Shown here: one piece after another, positions 42,160 to 48,658 of the stretch
Layout of the letters: each line of letters opens with the position of its first letter
How positions within the stretch are numbered: the first letter of the stretch is position 1
Source of the DNA: Lachnospiraceae bacterium UBA1201
GTDB lineage: Bacteria > Bacillota > Clostridia > Lachnospirales > Lachnospiraceae
Assembly: GCA_002309675.1 (NCBI GenBank)
Contig: DBXX01000023.1
Coordinates: 1-48,658, forward strand
Direction of reading: 5' to 3'
DNA: 48,658 nucleotides
Notes under the pieces: generated by a model
What the model saw: the letters and a program-made list of their open reading frames with translations, nothing else
Database searches by the model: none
What the model was told of the DNA's origin: nothing
Position numbers and translations under genes: made by a program

Positions 42160-42716
42160 AACACGACTTCCGGATAGTATTCCGGATCCTCATCTACCTG
42201 TTTGCAAAACAGACGGATCATATCGAGGAGCAGCAGTTGATGCCGCTCGGAGAGCATACGAAACAGTGCGAGGAGCCGGTCTTCCGGTTGCTCGCATTCG
42301 TTTTCTCTTATGATATTTTCCGGTTCGGTTTTGAGGGGAATTCGGGGGAACTCTCGTGCTGACTCAGTGGCCCGGTCGGTCAGACAGAGTAGAAAATCGG
42401 TGGTGGTCGCAAGTTCTCTTGCAAACCGGATGAGCAGGTCCGTGCGGAACGGACAGTTTCCGGTCTCATATTTAGACAGTGTCGAGGAAGTGATCCCGAC
42501 AGCGTCGGCCAATGTTTTCTGCGTGATCTTCCGCTGTTTCCGCAGATAAACGATGCGTTGTCCCGGTGTGTCCGGGATGGGCAGGTGATCCGGACCGGAA
42601 TCCGTTTGCCTGCTTTTCTTTCGCACGCGTTGTCGCATGCGGTTTTGTTCCAGTTGTGCCTGTAGGACCTGAAGAACGCTGTCTGCTGCGTCGGCGTTTT
42701 TAGGTGCATAATACAT
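42144..42716 (-). CDS. XRE-family helix-turn-helix regulator
   Basis: I start at the ATG whose A is base 42716 (MYYAPKNADAADSV), with GGGAGGG upstream; the longer form from 42785 has no ribosome site. Residues 50-115 form an HTH_3 domain (GQRIVYLRKQRKITQKTLADA, with SSTLSKYETG as recognition helix region; here given in part). The C-terminal 75 residues are mostly helical (LFRMLSERHQLLLLDMIRLF) and may dimerise. ATTGTA occurs twice upstream (42737 and 42768), a possible autoregulatory site. It overlaps the GH8 gene tail to tail, so each transcript is antisense to the end of the other. Confidence 0.87.
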   Translation of the reverse strand: MYYAPKNADAADSVLQVLQAQLEQNRMRQRVRKKSRQTDSGPDHLPIPDTPGQRIVYLRKQRKITQKTLADAVGITSSTLSKYETGNCPFRTDLLIRFARELATTTDFLLCLTDRATESAREFPRIPLKTEPENIIRENECEQPEDRLLALFRMLSERHQLLLLDMIRLFCKQVDEDPEYYPEVVFYQKR

Positions 42717-42869
42717 GTAACATCCCTCCCTATTTGATTGTATAGTGCATAAAAACTGGATACGCCCATTGTAGACGATATACAAAAGTAATGTACAGTA
42801 TCGAATGGTTTAAAAAAACACACCGTTCGGTTTGGCTTTCGAATAGAGCGTTTTGCATAGGATAGAAAC

Positions 42870-42905
42870 AACAAGAACCCCTGCCGGCCGGCAGGGGTTC
42901 TTGTT
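42870..42905. terminator. 36-base perfect palindrome, terminator of the serpin operon
   Basis: The two 18-base halves around CCGG|CCGG are exact complements without a spacer. On the minus strand it follows the last serpin gene by 52 bases and ends in TTCTTGTTT. The sequence is symmetrical, so it would also stop plus-strand transcription. Confidence 0.85.
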
Positions 42906-42957
42906 TGCGCCGCTATAGGGGCACGGCGACTTTATTTGGAGGGAATCTTTATGCAGA

Positions 42958-44409
42958 TCAGTTGATGTGGTTCGCAGCGCCGATGAAGAGCGGCAGACCG
43001 TATGTCTTATCCAGGATCACGAATACGAACGGACGGTCCAAAACCACACTCTTTTGAATGAGGACTCCCTTAAGACGCATATCGACCGCAGTTGCGGCTG
43101 CGGCCTTGGTACCGCCTTCCGTGACCTCGATGCAAGTCTTATGGATCACCTTGCCGATGTACAGGGATTTATCGCCGGTCATGCCGGAGAAATCGGCGTC
43201 TACCTGACTGAATGCATCGGTCATGCCCATTTGCTCCAAAACATCACGTAACTGGTATTCGGCATCGAAACATAATTTCGGAATACGGACGGACACGCTT
43301 TCCTGACTGGCTTTGGAAAGCAGAGAAGAATAACCTTTGGAACCGAGTGTCTGCAGAAGCTCTTCGACGGTCGTTCCTTCCTGCGGCAGAAGCGCAGCAA
43401 AAGTAAACGGAACATCCTTGTACTCCTTCATAAATCCGGTGTAGTTTTCACTCTCCAGATAGTACCCGGCACTGCCGCCCATCATATCGATGGTTTGTTT
43501 GTTTCCGTCGGCATCGGTAAATTCTGCCTCGTGAGTGTTTGAGGTGTAGAAGGGATCTTCCCAGGAAGCGTCAAAGTAGAGTGCATTCAGCAGGATCATG
43601 GCGCTGTCCGGCGCAAGTCTATCCAGAATGGTGGGGATCATCGTATTCGTTTTGTCGCTGACCCAGCGGTTGATCGCTGCGAGCGTCTGCGAGTCAAATG
43701 CGGCCTTGTAGATCTCCGCGTCGAAGCAGTCGACGTTTTTCTTCAGAAAGTCCTCGCGGACCCGTTCACCCATGGACAGCCCCTCGTTGAGCCAGAGGGA
43801 GTTTGCAAAAGCCATGGCCTTCGGCGCATTTTGCTCCAGGAAGGAGTAGTAGGCGCCGAGTCCCTGATTGATCTCATCGATGTTCAGGCTTTTGCCCAGG
43901 ACCTGCTCCATTTGGGTGAGTGTGTTCCCTGCGGCACCGTTTGCGGTCATGGAGACAGCTGTCATGACCGAGAGCGGGGAGATCAGGAAGTTTTTACCTG
44001 CCTCGTTCTGCTCCGTGATCGTTTTGGCCAATGCAGCGGCCAGATCGGTATAACTATCGGCAAATGTCTGCGATACCTGCGCGCCTTCCGGCGCTGCCTT
44101 TTTCATGCCCTGTGTGAGTTTGAGGATCCTGCCTGTATCGGTGTTTTCTGCAGCTGTCGAGCCCTGGGGCGCTTCATTCGTTTCGCTTTCTGTGTTTTTT
44201 TCCGTTGCAGGCTGTGTTGCTGTTTCGGTTGCTGCATTCGTAGCTTCCGAAGTCGTTTCTCCTGTGGTCGTGGCCGCCGGTGTATTTTCCGCCTGCGTTG
44301 AGGTTTCGCTGCCTCCGGCCGCCGGCTTTTGATTCGAACAGCCCGGCAATGCAGACAGCATGGCTGCGGTCAATGCGATGGAACAAATTCTCATTTTATT
44401 ACGTTTCAT
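42958..44409 (-). CDS. Lipoprotein serpin 1
   Basis: I start at base 44409 (MKRNKMRICSIAL), 6 bases after AAGGA; the ATG at 44415 touches that site and is less likely. The lipobox LPGC puts the lipid on Cys24; residues 30-95 are a Thr/Ala/Glu-rich linker. The serpin fold follows: NFLISPLSVMTAVSMTANGA, ILLNALYFDASWEDPF, and DRPFVFVILD near the end. The hinge reads EGGTKAAAATA (from residue 431), with small residues as needed for loop insertion in inhibitory serpins. The loop from this Glu to the Asp before RPF is 28 residues, the shortest of the three paralogues, and has no Pro. It is 483 residues and the last gene of the operon. Confidence 0.93.
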   Translation of the reverse strand: MKRNKMRICSIALTAAMLSALPGCSNQKPAAGGSETSTQAENTPAATTTGETTSEATNAATETATQPATEKNTESETNEAPQGSTAAENTDTGRILKLTQGMKKAAPEGAQVSQTFADSYTDLAAALAKTITEQNEAGKNFLISPLSVMTAVSMTANGAAGNTLTQMEQVLGKSLNIDEINQGLGAYYSFLEQNAPKAMAFANSLWLNEGLSMGERVREDFLKKNVDCFDAEIYKAAFDSQTLAAINRWVSDKTNTMIPTILDRLAPDSAMILLNALYFDASWEDPFYTSNTHEAEFTDADGNKQTIDMMGGSAGYYLESENYTGFMKEYKDVPFTFAALLPQEGTTVEELLQTLGSKGYSSLLSKASQESVSVRIPKLCFDAEYQLRDVLEQMGMTDAFSQVDADFSGMTGDKSLYIGKVIHKTCIEVTEGGTKAAAATAVDMRLKGVLIQKSVVLDRPFVFVILDKTYGLPLFIGAANHIN

Positions 44410-44411
44410 GG

Positions 44412-46928
44412 TCATTCCTTCTTTCCATAAAATTCTTCGACCGGGTAGGCGGTAGGATCCCCGGGGTAGGTTACGAACTGGTCGGCCCCGTGTTCTTTCG
44501 CCCGCCGGAAAACATCTTCTTTAGTATCCACAGTTCCGTAATTACGAACTTGCAGGTTGCGCTTCGACGATCCCCAGGACTCGGTCGTGGAGATCACGTT
44601 GTAGAATTTATAGCCCTTTCCGTTCTCATATACGTAAGTTTCGTAGGTCCGCTCGCCGACGCCGCCGTGAAGCACGGCGATGTAGCCGTCTTCGATCTGG
44701 GCCAGGAAGGGTACGTATTGCATTACGGAGATGGCTTCACTGAGTTGATGTGTATTCGCGATCTCGTAGAGGGTATCTCCGAGGATCACATGAACATCGC
44801 CGTCAAAGTTTAACGTGACCTTGCGGCGGTCTGTCGTATAGAACATAATGTCCACGCCGCCGTCTGCCACATAGGAGACCGGCTCGTCTTCGGGAACTTC
44901 TCGTACCACCTCAACCGCATTCAGGGCATCGATCACGCCGCGGATGATCTTTTCATCCGTTGAAGAAGTGCATGAGTAGCCGGCCTCGCCGCCGAACCCG
45001 AATTCTACTTCGGCCGGAAAGAGGCTGCCGGCCAGGATCTCGAGGATCAGATCTTCCTCATAGATGCCGGACAGTTCCTGTGTATCGGCAGGAATGGGGC
45101 TGGTCGTCGTGGTATATTTAACGTCACGGATCATATCCTTCGGAAAGGCGCCGTAATGGAAATCGCCGTCCATGACAGCCGTAGCGACTTCACCCGGCGT
45201 ATCGACAAAATCATAGTGGAAACCGATGCGGCCGTCCACGCATTCGATCGAGTCTGCGTGCATATAATAACCTCCGCTGCCGTATTCCGTATACAGAAGC
45301 AGATAACTGTAGTCGGAGAGAGGGTAGGACTTCATCAGCTTGTTCACACCGATATTCGCCGGACTGTCCATATGTTTGCGTACATATTCGGCTTCTTCTT
45401 CTGTGGATACCAGGTACAGGTATCCGGGTTTCATCGGATTGTCACCCAGATAGCCGCATTTGAAGCTGTCGGCATATGTCCCGTTCGCCTGGGTAGCGGG
45501 ATTCGCCGGTACCTGGCTCTGCTGGCCTCCGGCCGATGCGGGGATCTCCTCACCCTCCAGGTCGTTGACACGGCCCATGAAGATGGGCAATGCCTGCTCG
45601 GTATCCACGATCATGAATACAAACGGACGGTCCAGAAATACTTCCGGCGTCGGATCGACCTCGATCACGGCTTCATTGGCCAGAGATATGCTGGTCACGG
45701 CAGCGGCACGGGTACCTTTTTCGGTGACTTCCACACGGGTCTTGTGGAGAACGCTGGAGATATGAAGCTTTTCTTTCTCGGTCATGCCGGAAAAATCCGC
45801 GTTAACGGGATCGAATGCACTCTCCATGCCCATGGATTTCAGAATGTCATTCATCTTATTGCTGTAATCGAAGGTGAATTTCGGAATGCGAACATAGACC
45901 GAACGGTTTTCTGCATTCGCCCAAAGCTCCTTCAGACCCTGCGCGTTCATTCCGGCGATCAGTTCCTCCGGTGTTGTGCCTTCGTTCGGAAGCAGACCGA
46001 CGAACGCGTAATTCTCACCCTTGTAGTACTTTGCGAAACCGGTATAGTTTTTGCCGGTCAGGTAAATGTTTTCTTCGGAGAACATCTGCTCGACATTTTT
46101 CGCCTCTCCTTTGGCGTTCGTGAACGGGAGTTTACGTATGGATTCATCATAATACTCCTTCTGCCACTTTCCGTCGAATAAAATGGCGTTGATCAGGATC
46201 ATTTGGGTATTGGGGTCGAATCGATCCAGAAGCTTTTTGATCATTCCGTCGGTATTTGTGTTCACCCAGTTGTTGATCGCTTCGAGCGTGGCGTCGTCAA
46301 AAGCCGCCGGGAAAATGCCTGCGCTGTAGTATTCTTTTGCGACATTCAGGAAGCTCTCGCGGATGGAGAGATCCGGATCGTCTTTACACCAGATCGAGTT
46401 CGCGATCTTAAGCTGTGCTTCCCGGTCGGAAGGAAGATCTTTCACATAGGCATGCAGTACCTCGTTGAGCTGCTCCATGGTCATGTCGCCGCCGAGGACG
46501 GAGAGCATCTCCTGTGCAGTGTTGCCGCCGGCGCCGTTCGCCGTCATGGAGAGCGCCAGCATCAGTGAGAGCGGGGAGACCATGACGTTCTCCGAAGAAG
46601 ACTCCATAGAGCGTTTCAGTATATCGAGAGTAAAACGGTAGTACTCGTTTTGTAAAGCATCCGGTGATATCGGCGCCTTCGTGATCGGCGCGGTCGTTGT
46701 GGGGTCGGTCGGATCTGTCGGCTGAGTAGCACGGGTTGTCGGGTCAGTCGGATCGACGGATTGTGTTGCGTGGGTGATCGGCGCCGTCACGGGCGTTGTC
46801 GTTTGCGGATCGCTCGCGGTAACCTGTGCGGTCGTTTCCGGCGTTACCGAGGTGTTCGGGTTGCTGCAGCCCGCCAGAATGGCGGCGGACATGGCCAGTG
46901 AACATATACTTATTTTCTTGCGTTTCAT
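44412..46928 (-). CDS. Lipoprotein serpin 2 with large C-terminal extension
   Basis: The lipobox LAGC gives Cys21; a linker of DPTDPTT/ATQ repeats spans about residues 25-90. Residues 95-456 form a serpin domain: NVMVSPLSLMLALSMTANGA, the hinge EKGTRAAAVTS (from 403), a 31-residue reactive loop and DRPFVFMIVD. After GRVNDLE (about 456) the chain continues for some 377 residues to 838, far beyond any serpin. The extension has two Cys (KCGYLG and YSCTSS) and repeated Tyr-rich strands, and I recognise no family. The downstream serpin starts at its stop codon. AAGGAGATG precedes the ATG. Confidence 0.93.
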   Translation of the reverse strand: MKRKKISICSLAMSAAILAGCSNPNTSVTPETTAQVTASDPQTTTPVTAPITHATQSVDPTDPTTRATQPTDPTDPTTTAPITKAPISPDALQNEYYRFTLDILKRSMESSSENVMVSPLSLMLALSMTANGAGGNTAQEMLSVLGGDMTMEQLNEVLHAYVKDLPSDREAQLKIANSIWCKDDPDLSIRESFLNVAKEYYSAGIFPAAFDDATLEAINNWVNTNTDGMIKKLLDRFDPNTQMILINAILFDGKWQKEYYDESIRKLPFTNAKGEAKNVEQMFSEENIYLTGKNYTGFAKYYKGENYAFVGLLPNEGTTPEELIAGMNAQGLKELWANAENRSVYVRIPKFTFDYSNKMNDILKSMGMESAFDPVNADFSGMTEKEKLHISSVLHKTRVEVTEKGTRAAAVTSISLANEAVIEVDPTPEVFLDRPFVFMIVDTEQALPIFMGRVNDLEGEEIPASAGGQQSQVPANPATQANGTYADSFKCGYLGDNPMKPGYLYLVSTEEEAEYVRKHMDSPANIGVNKLMKSYPLSDYSYLLLYTEYGSGGYYMHADSIECVDGRIGFHYDFVDTPGEVATAVMDGDFHYGAFPKDMIRDVKYTTTTSPIPADTQELSGIYEEDLILEILAGSLFPAEVEFGFGGEAGYSCTSSTDEKIIRGVIDALNAVEVVREVPEDEPVSYVADGGVDIMFYTTDRRKVTLNFDGDVHVILGDTLYEIANTHQLSEAISVMQYVPFLAQIEDGYIAVLHGGVGERTYETYVYENGKGYKFYNVISTTESWGSSKRNLQVRNYGTVDTKEDVFRRAKEHGADQFVTYPGDPTAYPVEEFYGKKE

Positions 46929-46955
46929 AGTTACATCTCCTTCCGGGGTTTAGCT

Positions 46956-48281
46956 TTATTGCTCTTCGATGGTATTCACCCGTCCGATGAAGATGGGCAG
47001 ATTAAGATCGGTATCTACGATCATGAAAACGAACGGACGGTCCAGATATACTTCGGGAATTTCTTCCGGTTCCAACATTGCGGTGACGCCATCGACCATA
47101 ATACCGGTCACAGCGGCTGCACGGGTTCCCTTTTCGGTAACTTCCACGCGGGTCTTGTGGAGGACCTTGCTGATGAAGAAACGCTCGGTATCGGTCATAC
47201 CGGAGAAATCCGCCAGATCAGGATCGAACGCCTGTTTCATGCCCATGGACTTGAGGACATCGTTCATGGTAAGCGAATAGTCGAATATGAATTTCGGGAT
47301 CCGTACATTTACTTCACGGTTCTGAGCGTTCGCAAAGAGGCTTTGGAGCTGCTCGCCGTTCATCTTCGAGAGAAGTTCATCCGGGCTCATTTTGCCGTTT
47401 CCCAACAGACCGACGAAGGCGTATTTGCCGCCCTTGTAAGGCTTCATAAAGCCTTTGCAGTTCGCATCCGACAGGTACTTGTACTCCGTGGAGACCATTT
47501 GCTTCACGTCTTTTTCGGTTCCGGCTGCGTTTGTAAAAGGATAGGCTTTGATATCGCCTTCCTCATACTGCACTTCCCATTCTCCGTCGAACAGGATGGC
47601 GTTGATCAGGACCATGCGGCTCGCGGGGCTGAGCTCTTCGATCAGCTTCTTTATCATGCCGTCGGTGTTTTTATTCACCCAGGAATTGATATCGGTAACG
47701 GTTTTATCATCGAAGGCTGCCGGGAAGATGCCGGCGCTGTAGTAGTTCTGATTTGCTTTCAGGAAGTCCTCACGGATGGAAACGCCGGGAGCGTCCTTAT
47801 ACCAGATGGAGTTGGCGATGGCCAGCTTCGCCTGGTCGGAGGAGGGCAATGTATCGCTGTAAGCCTTAATGAATTCATTGAGCTGCTGAATGTCCAGCTT
47901 GCCGCCGAGGACCTGCTCCATTTCACGCAGTGTCTCACTCTTAGCACCGTTTGCTGTCATGGAAAGTGCCGTCAGGATCGAGAGCGGGGAGAGCATGACG
48001 TTATCGTCGGAGTCTTTGATCGCATGGTTCATCAGATCCAGCGTGAGATGGTTGTACTGCGATGTGAATGCGGTTTTCGCTTCACTGCTCAGTTTTACCT
48101 GTTTGCCGGGATCGGTTTGGGCGGGGGCAGTCATGATCGGTTCTAAGTTTGTCGGCCCGGACGTCCGGGTGCCCGTGTTCTTTTCGTTGCTGCAGCCGCT
48201 GAGCGGGAGCGTACAGGTTATAGCGCCTGCCATGAGCAGGGAAGTTATTCTTCTATGAGATCGTGCAATGTGCTTTTTCAT
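46956..48281 (-). CDS. Lipoprotein serpin 3 (first gene of the operon)
   Basis: I start at base 48281 (MKKHIARSHRR), 6 bases after GGAGG; the ATG at 48287 touches that site. The lipobox LSGC gives Cys30. The serpin domain spans about residues 70-441: NVMLSPLSILTALSMTANGA, ILFDGEWEVQYEEG, the hinge EKGTRAAAVTG (from 383) and DRPFVFMIVD. The reactive loop is 32 residues, ending PEEIPEVYLD. Sequence outside the loop is close to serpin 2 (for example YYSAGIFPAAFDD and NTDGMIKKL in both), indicating tandem duplication. It is 441 residues. Lipid anchoring suggests a cell-surface protease shield. Confidence 0.94.
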   Translation of the reverse strand: MKKHIARSHRRITSLLMAGAITCTLPLSGCSNEKNTGTRTSGPTNLEPIMTAPAQTDPGKQVKLSSEAKTAFTSQYNHLTLDLMNHAIKDSDDNVMLSPLSILTALSMTANGAKSETLREMEQVLGGKLDIQQLNEFIKAYSDTLPSSDQAKLAIANSIWYKDAPGVSIREDFLKANQNYYSAGIFPAAFDDKTVTDINSWVNKNTDGMIKKLIEELSPASRMVLINAILFDGEWEVQYEEGDIKAYPFTNAAGTEKDVKQMVSTEYKYLSDANCKGFMKPYKGGKYAFVGLLGNGKMSPDELLSKMNGEQLQSLFANAQNREVNVRIPKFIFDYSLTMNDVLKSMGMKQAFDPDLADFSGMTDTERFFISKVLHKTRVEVTEKGTRAAAVTGIMVDGVTAMLEPEEIPEVYLDRPFVFMIVDTDLNLPIFIGRVNTIEEQ

Positions 48282-48331
48282 ATGCATCCTCCTGGTTTTA
48301 TTGCATTATCCATCGGAGTGATGCTGCGCAT
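48278..48331 (-). CDS. Possible 17-residue upstream reading frame overlapping the serpin 3 start
   Basis: ATG at 48331 follows GGGAGG by 4 bases and encodes MRSITPMDNAIKPGGCI; its TGA overlaps the serpin 3 ATG (ATGA). The frame lies in a duplicated copy of the serpin ribosome site. It could be a coupling leader or an accident of the duplication. Confidence 0.35.
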   Translation of the reverse strand: MRSITPMDNAIKPGGCI

Positions 48332-48380
48332 GCATCCTCCCAGTTTATTGCATTTCACCATAGGAACGATGCAGCTTGCG
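48283..48380 (-). repeat. Imperfect 48-base tandem duplication in the serpin leader
   Basis: The unit at 48283-48330 (starting TGCATCCTCC) recurs from 48331, both copies with TTTATTGCATT and a late GATGC. Each copy carries a GGAGG ribosome site followed by ATGCAT on the minus strand. Confidence 0.8.
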
Positions 48381-48426
48381 ATTTTACCACCGACTTTTTT
48401 TCAGCTTTGGGTTCCCGGGTGTGAGG

Positions 48427-48455
48427 ACATTAAAAGTGAAGCGTATTTCACTCAA
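48427..48455 (-). promoter_or_regulatory. Possible promoter and operator of the serpin operon
   Basis: On the minus strand TTGAGT, 17 bases, TAATGT. An inverted repeat AGTGAA-N6-TTCACT (48435-48452) lies in the spacer. A weaker alternative -10 (TAAAAT) lies near 48390. Confidence 0.4.
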
Positions 48456-48572
48456 ATGTAAGAAATAAGTAAAGAACCATCTAAACGTAAGTGATATACT
48501 GTTTTTCAGATCGACTGCGGGGGGCGGTCACATATCTATTATACTGTAATCAAAGGAAAAGGAAACAGGAAC

Positions 48573-48658
48573 ATGAGTGAAGTAACAAACAAAACGATCC
48601 TGACAGTGGAAAATGTAACAAAGAAGTACAAGAACGAACTCGCGTGTGACAATGTTTC
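48573..48658 (+). CDS. ABC transporter ATP-binding protein, N-terminal fragment
   Basis: The frame starts ATG behind AGGAAAAGGAAACAGGA and reads MSEVTNKTILTVENVTKKYK through to the end of the window (28 codons). The pattern ILTVENVTKKYKNELACDNV is the usual first strand of an ABC ATPase with the A-loop Tyr19. The Walker A motif lies beyond the window. It is divergent from the serpin operon. Confidence 0.75.
   Translation, partial: MSEVTNKTILTVENVTKKYKNELACDNV

Noticed and set aside
46959..48146. 395-residue plus-strand frame opposite serpin 3
   Set aside because: Antisense to a well-supported serpin; a similar open frame opposite serpin 2 (45156-46181) reflects codon bias, not a gene.

Overview
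The window looks like chromosome from an anaerobic Clostridia, most likely a gut or rumen Lachnospiraceae. The evidence is moderate-to-high GC, strong GGAGG ribosome sites, sigma-A type promoters, a T-box-controlled trp operon, a glnA-ANTAR pair, GH51 and GH8 arabinoxylan enzymes without signal peptides, and many lipoproteins with Thr/Pro/Glu-rich linkers. This is inference from gene content; no rRNA is present. I saw no tRNA, rRNA, CRISPR array, insertion sequence or complete prophage.

Region 1 (1-9889) collects enzymes of different pathways that share glutamine: glutamate synthase small subunit (partial), PurF, CarA, CarB, glutamine synthetase, an ANTAR RNA-binding regulator and CTP synthase, mostly overlapping or a few bases apart. 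Region 2 (9925-12242) is a tyrosine kinase (BY-kinase) and PHP phosphatase pair behind a perfect-consensus promoter, with no polysaccharide genes beside it. Region 3 (12260-19111) is a complete trpEGDCFBA operon behind a T-box whose UGGC bulge fits tRNA-Trp.

Region 4 (19144-26098) holds separate functions: a CopZ-like metal protein, a voltage-gated K+ channel with RCK_C domains, an M28 peptidase lipoprotein, an acetyltransferase, an unknown protein built of internal repeats, a lipid kinase and a Nudix hydrolase. A 918-base gap (26099-27016) follows. It contains several near-perfect hairpins, a candidate structured RNA with C-rich loops, and repeated TGCCAT half-sites in front of a hybrid regulator that joins a LacI-type sugar sensor to a LytTR DNA-binding domain. 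That regulator precedes a GH51 arabinofuranosidase; a GH8 exo-oligoxylanase lies at 41017. Together they suggest intracellular breakdown of imported arabinoxylo-oligosaccharides.

Region 5 (30443-42716) contains a Cys-rich small protein, PAP2 phosphatase, YkgJ-like protein, PTS enzyme I, Apt, a LysR regulator, two leucine-rich-repeat lipoproteins, a Rep-like protein that has lost its HUH histidines, a PstS-like lipoprotein, MetF, GH8 and an XRE regulator. Region 6 (42870-48455, minus strand) is the most unusual part: an operon of three paralogous lipoprotein serpins with different reactive-centre loops. One has an extra C-terminal region of about 377 residues, and the operon is preceded by a duplicated leader with a small upstream reading frame. 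The window ends at the start of an ABC transporter ATPase.
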